A stretch of 64,000 nucleotides of DNA from Natronohydrobacter sp. (GTDB taxonomy: Bacteria; Pseudomonadota; Alphaproteobacteria; Rhodobacterales; Rhodobacteraceae): NCBI GenBank assembly GCA_030603695.1, contig JAUVXF010000010.1, positions 1 through 64,000 of the forward strand. The letters are read 5' to 3'. Below are positions 57,221 through 64,000 of this stretch, one piece after another. Numbering within the stretch: position 1 is the stretch's first letter; the number at the start of each line of letters is the position of its first letter. The notes below the pieces were generated by a model. The model was not told the DNA's origin and made no database searches. It was given only the letters and a program-made list of their open reading frames with translations. The position numbers and the translations under genes are program-made.

Positions 57221-57657
57221 CCCAGCGCTGGCGGCTCAGCGCCATCCCGAATGTCCCCGACCCACTCAAACCAGCCCTTCGGTATCTGGTGTATATGCGG
57301 CAAAGCACCAAGGCTTTGTTTTCCCGCAAAGCTGTTTTTGCGTCCTGTGGCGAAGGTCTGCCACCCCAAGAGGGTACGGGCCTTTGGGCCATAGCGCCTC
57401 TGCGTGGCGCTTTGATCCAACGCCCTCGCGCGCCTGCGCCAACTTGTCAGAACATGCCCTGCGCCAGATGCCACAGGGCAAAGCGTCGCGCATTTGGTAG
57501 ATTTGCGGCCATGGCCTACTACATCTGCAAAAGCCTTGGTAGCTTTGCGTTAAAACACATTGAAAATTCATGCTTTTATTGCATGGCCCCCTATGCTATC
57601 GTTTTGCCAGAGCAGATGACCCGCATAAAAAACCGCGGGCGAAAGCAGAGGCACAGG

Positions 57658-59616
57658 ATGCAGGCGCAATTCTTGCGGATATGTCGTCACGCGCTGGCGT
57701 TTACGGTGATGCTGTGCGCGGCCTTCATCGGCGCTGGGGCGCAGGCGGCGCCCTATGCGGCCATGGTCATGGATGCCCGCAACGGCGAAGTTATTTTCGC
57801 GCGCAATCATGATACCCGATTGCACCCTGCTTCACTGACAAAGATGATGACGCTGTATGTGGCGTTTGAGGCCATCAAACATGGCGAAGTCACGCTGGAT
57901 ACGCAATTCACAGTCAGCGCGCGCGCGGCGGGCACCTCTTGTGTGTGCCTTGGGTTGCGCCCCGGCCAGCGCATCGCGCTGCGGTATCTGATTCGCGCTG
58001 CGGCGCTGCGCTCTGCCAATGATGCCTCTGTGGTGATCGCCGAAGGTATTTCCGGCTCTGTCGAGGCATTTGCCGATCGTATGACACGCACCGCCCGCGC
58101 AATGGGCATGTCAAACACCACCTTTCATAATCCCCATGGGCTGACGCAGGCTGGCCATCTGTCAAGCGCGCGTGACATGACCATTCTGGGCCGCCAGCTT
58201 TATTTTGATTATCCGCAATATTTCAACATCTTCTCCCGGCGCAGTGATGATGCGGGCGTGGCGACCGTGCCCAATACAAACCGCCGCTTTCTGGATGCCT
58301 ATTCGGGCGCAGACGGGATCAAGACAGGGTTCACACGCGCGGCAGGGTTTAATCTGACAGCATCGGCCAGACGCGGGGACAAGCATATCATCGCCACCAT
58401 GTTTGGCGGCAGTTCGACAGCGGCGCGCAATGCGCATGTGGCCGAATTGCTGGATATCGGCTTTAGCCGTGCAAACGCGCGTGTGGCCACACGCGCCCCC
58501 GCAACCCCGGCTTATCAAGGGCGGGGGGCTGTTGCCGTGGCGCAGGCGCCGGCCGCCAGCCGCAATGGCGACGAGGATACATCCGCCGCCGCCAAGACGA
58601 TCCGGTTGCAAATGGCCGTGCGCTCCAGCCCGCGCCCGGCCGCGCGCCCGATGCGCGCGCCCGACCCGGCCGTTTTGCTGGCTGTGCGCGAAAGCGTGGA
58701 TGCGGTGGTTTCTGAAATTGCGGCCGCGCAACCGCCCGAACCCGCGCCCGCACCTGTCGCGGAACTGGCAGCACTTGCGCCTCAGGCTGTGACAGATGCA
58801 CCGCCTGCGCGCCCAGAGTCGTTGGCCGTTGCCGATGCCCCGCAAACAGAGCTGGACGTGGCGCTTGCGGCAGGGTTCCGCCTTGCTGATCCAGAGTTTC
58901 TGGATGGATCGGCCGCCGCAACAGATGCCAGCCCAGAGGCCGATGCCCTGACCCTGACTGACGCAAGCCCCATTCCCGAAGCGCGCCCGGAGGGCTTGGC
59001 AGATACTGTGGCCGATATCCAGATGGCCGGATCCGATACAGCCCCCGCCGCAGATACCCTGATTGCGCTGGCCGAAGCCCCGCTTGCGCCAATTTCCGGG
59101 GCAGATGAGGCGACTGATGATCCCGAAACGCTGACATGGCTTGGCGCAGAGGCCTCTTTCTTCGATGATGGTCCAGAGCCGATTGAAGACATGACGGCCC
59201 ATGCCGATCTGGATATCGGCGCAGGTGCGATCCCTGCGGCGGTGCAATCCGGGATTATCCTGACAAGCAGCACCCGCAATCTGGAAACGCAGGCGATTGC
59301 CGCCGCCGTAGAGGCGCAGGTTGACAGCCAACCCCAAGGGGCGGCCCCGGAAATTGTTCCGCGCCTGTCCACCTCTGACGGCGGGCGGCTTTGGGGTGTG
59401 TCCTTGGGGCAGTTCAATTCCCGCGCGGCCGCCGAACGCAGCCTGATTACTGTCAAGATGGCAGAGGCCAATTCGCTGGGCAATGGCGTCAGCCGCATTC
59501 GCCAGACAAACGGGCGGTTTGAAGCGGCTTTTGCCGGTCTGACCCAGACAGAGGCAGAGCGCGCCTGCCTGCGGCTGCAAGCGCGCAGCATGGATTGCGC
59601 TGTCGCCTATCCGTGA
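57658..59616 (+). CDS. D-alanyl-D-alanine carboxypeptidase with C-terminal SPOR-like domain
   Basis: AAMVMDARNGEVIFARNHDTRLHPASLTKMMTLYVAFE (SxxK), RSANDASVVIAEG (SxN), DGIKTGFTRAAGFNL (KTG); long Ala/Pro-rich linker; GVSLGQFNSRAAAERSL SPOR. Confidence 0.9.
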   Translation: MQAQFLRICRHALAFTVMLCAAFIGAGAQAAPYAAMVMDARNGEVIFARNHDTRLHPASLTKMMTLYVAFEAIKHGEVTLDTQFTVSARAAGTSCVCLGLRPGQRIALRYLIRAAALRSANDASVVIAEGISGSVEAFADRMTRTARAMGMSNTTFHNPHGLTQAGHLSSARDMTILGRQLYFDYPQYFNIFSRRSDDAGVATVPNTNRRFLDAYSGADGIKTGFTRAAGFNLTASARRGDKHIIATMFGGSSTAARNAHVAELLDIGFSRANARVATRAPATPAYQGRGAVAVAQAPAASRNGDEDTSAAAKTIRLQMAVRSSPRPAARPMRAPDPAVLLAVRESVDAVVSEIAAAQPPEPAPAPVAELAALAPQAVTDAPPARPESLAVADAPQTELDVALAAGFRLADPEFLDGSAAATDASPEADALTLTDASPIPEARPEGLADTVADIQMAGSDTAPAADTLIALAEAPLAPISGADEATDDPETLTWLGAEASFFDDGPEPIEDMTAHADLDIGAGAIPAAVQSGIILTSSTRNLETQAIAAAVEAQVDSQPQGAAPEIVPRLSTSDGGRLWGVSLGQFNSRAAAERSLITVKMAEANSLGNGVSRIRQTNGRFEAAFAGLTQTEAERACLRLQARSMDCAVAYP

Positions 59617-59662
59617 CAGCCGCGCCGCTGGCGCCGCGCCTTGCGGCGCTGTATGATGGCCC

Positions 59663-60916
59663 ATGCCCGCATTCTGCCGTGATTGCCTGACCAGATTTGA
59701 CCAAGGGCCGCGTTGCCCTGCCTGCCACTCTCCGCGCGTGCTGGCAGGGGCGGAACTGTTTGATCTGGCAATCGCGCATATGGATTGCGATGCCTTTTAT
59801 GCCAGCGTGGAAAAGCGCGACACCCCGGCGCTGCGCAACAAGCCCGTGATCGTGGGCGGGGGCCAGCGCGGGGTGGTGACAACCGCGTGTTACATCGCGC
59901 GTATTCATGGCGTGCGTTCGGCAATGCCCATGTTCAAGGCGCTGAAGCTTTGCCCCGAGGCGGTGGTGGTGAAGCCGCGTTTTGCGGCCTACGAGGCCGC
60001 CTCGCGCGAGATACGCGCGATGATGCAAGATTTGACACCCGCCATTGAACCCCTGTCACTGGACGAGGCATTTCTGGATCTGTCAGGCACAGCGCGCCTG
60101 CATGGCGCACCGCCTGCGGTGCTGATGGCCGGGCTTGTGCGCCGGATGGAGCAGGAGTTGCGGCTTTCCGGCTCTGTCGGGCTGTCGCACAACAAGTTTC
60201 TGGCAAAAATTGCGTCAGATCTAGACAAACCGCGCGGCTTTTCTGTCATCGGGCGGGCGGATACTGTGGGTTTTCTGCGTGGCAAGCCCGTGGGGATCAT
60301 CTGGGGTGTGGGCGCGGCCCTGCGGGCGCAATTGGAACGCGCAGGCATTGCCACGATTGATGATCTGTTGCGCTGGGATCAGTCCGATCTGGTGGCGCGG
60401 TTCGGGGCTATGGGCATGCGGCTTTGGCAGTTGGCGCGCGGGCAGGATGCCCGGCGCGTCGCCCCTGACCGCGATGTGAAATCCATTTCCAAGGAAAGCA
60501 CCTTTGACACCGATCTTGCAGATGAGGAGCTTTTGGATGGGCATTTGTGGCGGCTAGCCGATCAGGTCTCGCAACGGGCAAAGGCGCGGGGGCTGGCCGG
60601 GCGTGTGGTTACGCTAAAGCTGAAACGTGCGGATTTCCGCAGCCTGACACGGCAAATCAGCCTGCACAGCCCCACCGCGCTGGCCGATGTGATCTATCGC
60701 AGCGCGCGGCCCTTGCTGGCGCAGGCCATGACGGCCGCGCCCTTTCGGCTGCTGGGCGTGGGGATATCGGATCTGTGCCCCGATTGCGGCCCCGGTTTCA
60801 GCCCCGATTTGCTAGACCCTGACGCCGCAAAACGCGCAGAGGCCGAGCGCGCCATGGACAAGCTGCGCGCCCGGTTCGGGCCAGATGCCGTGGTGAAGGG
60901 GCGCGCACTAAGATAG
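59663..60916 (+). CDS. dinB: DNA polymerase IV with N-terminal zinc-ribbon-like extension
   Basis: N-terminal CRDCLTRFDQGPRCPACHSPRV; IAHMDCDAFYASVEKRD; PLSLDEAFLDLSGTARLHG. Confidence 0.93.
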   Translation: MPAFCRDCLTRFDQGPRCPACHSPRVLAGAELFDLAIAHMDCDAFYASVEKRDTPALRNKPVIVGGGQRGVVTTACYIARIHGVRSAMPMFKALKLCPEAVVVKPRFAAYEAASREIRAMMQDLTPAIEPLSLDEAFLDLSGTARLHGAPPAVLMAGLVRRMEQELRLSGSVGLSHNKFLAKIASDLDKPRGFSVIGRADTVGFLRGKPVGIIWGVGAALRAQLERAGIATIDDLLRWDQSDLVARFGAMGMRLWQLARGQDARRVAPDRDVKSISKESTFDTDLADEELLDGHLWRLADQVSQRAKARGLAGRVVTLKLKRADFRSLTRQISLHSPTALADVIYRSARPLLAQAMTAAPFRLLGVGISDLCPDCGPGFSPDLLDPDAAKRAEAERAMDKLRARFGPDAVVKGRALR

Positions 60917-61097
60917 CGTTCCGAAGCGGGCATGATAAGCTGTTGGTTGCGCGCTTTGTCTCATTAGGGGGCGTTGGGCGGAGGGCGCAAACCCGCGCAG
61001 CGCTGGGCGGCGGTGCGGCGATCCACCCGCAGGGCTATGTCACTTTGTGGTGGCCAAATCCGCGCGAAATATAAGCTAAGCGCAAGTTGCTGCCACA

Positions 61098-61174
61098 TCG
61101 CCGTGCCGGGGGGCCGCCCTTTGCGGGGCGGCGGCCTTCGGCCTTGCCTCCGCGCAGGGCAATCAGCCCTGACC
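61098..61174 (+). repeat. Structured intergenic repeat, copy C (dinB-HAD gap)
   Basis: tcgccgtgccggggggccgccctttgcggggcggcggccttcggccttgcctccgcgcagggcaatcagccctgacc; multiple internal hairpins. Confidence 0.75.
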
Positions 61175-61228
61175 CTCTGCCCCCATTAGCGGCCCATCAC
61201 GGCGGAACTTTCCGTCAGGGGCCGGCCC

Positions 61229-61933
61229 CTAGCTGCCATCAATCCAGCCCACCAGATCGGGCAATAGCCCCAGATGGGCAATGCTGCGAAAGCGCGGATG
61301 CGCCTCTGGCGTTTCGGCCCATTCTATTTCCCATTCCAGCCCATGCGGCACATGCACCCCCCAGCCCCCCGCCATGATGGGTGCAACAACATCAGAACGC
61401 ATGGAATTGCCCACCATCAGCGCCGCTTCCGCCCCATCGCCATGGCGCGCGAAGATATCGGCATAGACAGCCGGGGTCTTGTTGGAAACGATCTCTATCG
61501 CATCAAACATCTCGCCCAAGCCCGATTGCGCAAGCTTGCGTTCCTGATCCAGCAAATCGCCCTTTGTAATCAGCACCAAGCGGTGTGAGGGGGCAAGGGC
61601 GGCAATTGTCTCTTGCGCATGGGGCAACAGCTCTATCGGGTGGCGCAGCATGTCTTGCCCGGCTTGCAACAACTGCCCGATAACAGTGGCCGGAACCCGC
61701 GCCTGTGTCACTTCTATTGCGGTTTCGATCATCGACAGCACAAAACCCTTGATCCCGAATCCATATTGCCCAAGGTTGCGCTTCTCTGCCTCCAGCAGCC
61801 GTGCCATCAGGGTTTCCTGATCGGTGTAATCGGCCAGAAGGGCGGCAAACTGCGCCTGAGTCATGCGGAAAAAGCGCTCATTGTGCCACAGCGTATCATC
61901 TGCATCGAAGCCAATTGTGGTAATGCGGGTCAT
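61229..61933 (-). CDS. HAD-family hydrolase
   Basis: TTIGFDADDTLWHNERFF; LVLITKGDLLDQERKL; ALMVGNSMRSDVVAPIMAGGWGVHVPH. Confidence 0.88.
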   Translation of the reverse strand: MTRITTIGFDADDTLWHNERFFRMTQAQFAALLADYTDQETLMARLLEAEKRNLGQYGFGIKGFVLSMIETAIEVTQARVPATVIGQLLQAGQDMLRHPIELLPHAQETIAALAPSHRLVLITKGDLLDQERKLAQSGLGEMFDAIEIVSNKTPAVYADIFARHGDGAEAALMVGNSMRSDVVAPIMAGGWGVHVPHGLEWEIEWAETPEAHPRFRSIAHLGLLPDLVGWIDGS

Positions 61934-62026
61934 TTCAGCGCACGGCTTTCTCAGATGGGGGTTTTCAGCAGGCCATGTGGCGCTATATAACGATGCGCAA
62001 CTGCAATCCATAGTCTGAAAGCCGCG

Positions 62027-62377
62027 ATGACATACACGCCCCCCGCCCCGCAGATGACCGACGGCACCCCAAACGGGCCGGAGAATGACGGCGCGGTGGT
62101 GACAAAAACGCGCACCAAATCGCAGCGCCCCCCGATGTATAAGGTCATGCTGCTGAATGACGATTATACGCCGATGGAATTTGTGGTGCATGTGCTGGAG
62201 CGGTTTTTCGGCATGTCGCATGCAATGGCCTTTGATATCATGCTGACCGTTCACAAGAAGGGGCTGGCCGTTGTCGGCATATTCTCTTATGAGGTGGCGG
62301 AAACCAAGGTTGCGCAAGTGATGGATTTTGCGCGCCGTCATCAACACCCGCTGCAATGCACGCTGGAAAAGGAATAA
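62027..62377 (+). CDS. clpS: ATP-dependent Clp protease adaptor ClpS
   Basis: [61 protein letters not shown]. Confidence 0.96.
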   Translation: MTYTPPAPQMTDGTPNGPENDGAVVTKTRTKSQRPPMYKVMLLNDDYTPMEFVVHVLERFFGMSHAMAFDIMLTVHKKGLAVVGIFSYEVAETKVAQVMDFARRHQHPLQCTLEKE

Positions 62378-62392
62378 GGCGCCGCGCGCCCC

Positions 62393-63448
62393 ATGACACT
62401 CGCACCCCCCCTGTTCACCGACACTGCCCAACGGGCAGAGCGTCTGGAAATCGCCCTGTCCGAAGGGCTTGCCTTGCCGGATGGCACAGTCACGGTGCTG
62501 CACCCGCGCGCGGGGGAGAGCTTTGCACCGCTGGAGCCTGCGCGCCTTCACATCGTCACGGGCTTTCGCCCCGACCATGAGGCTTTTGCCCAAGCGGGCT
62601 ATAGCGTTGCCCTTGCGGCCAGCCCTGCGCCTGTGGTGCTGGTTTGCCTGCCGCGTGGCCGTGCCGATGGCTTGGCCCTGATTGCCGAAGCGGTGGATCT
62701 GGGCGCAGAACTGGTGCTGGTGGATGGCCAGAAAACCGATGGAATAGAAGCTACGCTAAAAGCGCTGCGCGCGCGCGTCACGATTGGGGGCGTCATCTCC
62801 AAGGCGCATGGAAAGCTGGTGTGGTTCGCGCCACAGGGGGCGGATTTCAGCGATTGGCGCGCAACGCCGCATCAGATCACAGACCCGGCCCTTGGCCAGT
62901 TCCAAACCCTGCCCGGTGTCTTTTCCGCAGATGGGGTTGATCCCGGATCAGCGCTGCTGGCGCAGCACCTGCCCGAAACCCTGCCCGCCCGCATGGCCGA
63001 TCTGGGCGCGGGCTGGGGCTATCTGTCTGCCGCCTGTCTGGCGCGCAAGGGCGTGCAAACCCTGCATCTGGTAGAGGCAGACGCCCGCGCGCTGGATCTG
63101 GCACGCCAGAATATCAGCGATCCGCGCGCGCAGTTTCACTGGGCCGATGCCTGCACAACCGCCCTGCCCGATACGCTGGATGGCGTGGTGATGAACCCGC
63201 CCTTTCATACAGGGCGCAAGCCGCAACCTGCCCTTGGGCTGGCCTTTATCGCCTCTGCCGCGCGGCTTTTGCACAATCGCGGCAAGCTGTGGATGGTGGC
63301 GAATCGGCATTTGCCGTATGAAGGGGCCTTGGCGCAGCTCTTCACCAGCCATGAAATGCTGGCTGAAACTTCTGTTTTCCGTGTCTGGCAGGCTGTCGGG
63401 CCGCGCCGCAAGACACAGACCGTCACCCGCAGCCGCCGTCAGGGATAG
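62393..63448 (+). CDS. Class I SAM methyltransferase, RsmC-like
   Basis: Pseudo-MTase N-domain; MADLGAGWGYLSAACLA; VVMNPPFHTGRKPQPALGLAFIASAARLL (NPPF motif). Confidence 0.88.
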   Translation: MTLAPPLFTDTAQRAERLEIALSEGLALPDGTVTVLHPRAGESFAPLEPARLHIVTGFRPDHEAFAQAGYSVALAASPAPVVLVCLPRGRADGLALIAEAVDLGAELVLVDGQKTDGIEATLKALRARVTIGGVISKAHGKLVWFAPQGADFSDWRATPHQITDPALGQFQTLPGVFSADGVDPGSALLAQHLPETLPARMADLGAGWGYLSAACLARKGVQTLHLVEADARALDLARQNISDPRAQFHWADACTTALPDTLDGVVMNPPFHTGRKPQPALGLAFIASAARLLHNRGKLWMVANRHLPYEGALAQLFTSHEMLAETSVFRVWQAVGPRRKTQTVTRSRRQG

Positions 63449-63452
63449 GGCC

Positions 63453-64000
63453 ATGAGTTTTTCCATCGCAGGCAAAACCGCCATTGTAACCGGCGCGGCT
63501 AATGGCGTGGGGCTGGCAATCGCCCGCCATTTCGTCGATCAGGGCGCGAATGTGGTGCTGACAGACCGGGATGAAACCCGCCTGAAAGCAGAGCTTAGCG
63601 CCCTGTCTGGCACCACCGACAGTGCCATTTTCTTTGCAGGCGATCTGCGCGAAAGGCTGACACTGGCCAATCTGATTTCCGCCACTGTGGATGCCTATGA
63701 CAGAATCGATATTCTTGTAAATGCAACGCGGCAATGCTTGGCCTCTGATCCGCTGGATGACCAAAGCGACGCAGTGCAAGACGCGCTGCACCAAAACCTG
63801 ATTGCCAGCCTGAAACTTAGCCAGATGGTTGCCAAACGCATGATTGCGCAGGCCGAAGGGCTGGAAGAGCGCAAGAATGCGATTGGCTCTATCATCAACC
63901 TGTCCTCCATTGCCGCGCGGCGCACCCAGCCCGAATTGATGGCTTATTCCATTGCCTCTGCCGCGCTGGATCAGATGACGCGCTCTATGGCTGTGGCTTT
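63453..64000 (+). CDS. SDR-family oxidoreductase (partial, runs off window end)
   Basis: ATG at 63453 reads MSFSIAGKTAIVTGAANGVGLAIARHFVDQGANVVLTDRDE...; not in the ORF track because no stop is reached. Confidence 0.85.
   Translation, partial: MSFSIAGKTAIVTGAANGVGLAIARHFVDQGANVVLTDRDETRLKAELSALSGTTDSAIFFAGDLRERLTLANLISATVDAYDRIDILVNATRQCLASDPLDDQSDAVQDALHQNLIASLKLSQMVAKRMIAQAEGLEERKNAIGSIINLSSIAARRTQPELMAYSIASAALDQMTRSMAVA

Noticed and set aside
57187-57657. N-terminal 157-codon extension of the D,D-carboxypeptidase ORF
   Set aside because: Lies in repeat-containing intergenic DNA; a clear signal peptide start exists at 57658.
58600-59300. Tandem repeats in the carboxypeptidase linker
   Set aside because: Alanine/proline-rich composition bias without a regular repeat unit.
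1-64000. CRISPR arrays, rRNA and tRNA genes
   Set aside because: No spaced direct repeats or recognisable tRNA/rRNA sequence noticed on reading; a tRNAscan/CRISPR finder run would be needed to exclude them formally.

Overview
This is a high-GC alphaproteobacterial chromosomal segment that looks like Rhodobacteraceae (family call inferred from gene content and recognised proteins). It carries about 50 confidently typed genes. In order they are: the 3' end of an IS5-like insertion sequence that truncates an NCS2 nucleobase permease; glmM-folP-folB; a complete pstSCAB-phoR-phoU-phoB phosphate regulon; a sugar ABC transporter plus De Ley-Doudoroff-type galactoside catabolic operon (GH4, GH42, IlvD/EDD dehydratase, dgoK, dgoA, SMP-30 lactonase, galM, SDR); an AerR/PpaA-like B12-binding protein; a Wza/Wzc/Wzb exopolysaccharide export set; cobO; ilvD; an SbtA/SbtB-like bicarbonate transporter and PII pair; a GntR regulator divergent from acuI; the beta-hydroxyaspartate cycle cluster bhcABCD-bhcR; an AT-rich FRG-domain + DUF262 two-gene cassette; uvrC, gph, rpe, a SPOR-containing D,D-carboxypeptidase, dinB, clpS and others. 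The best candidate for an undescribed system is the FRG/DUF262 cassette (about 46.7-48.6 kb). It is compositionally foreign, translationally coupled and inserted between core metabolic genes. Other highlights are an AT-rich intergenic region upstream of uvrC with a perfect DnaA box (oriC candidate), two matching 19-bp palindromes 42 bp apart between GntR and acuI, and a family of structured intergenic repeats. All calls come from reading the sequence and the supplied translations. No searches were run.
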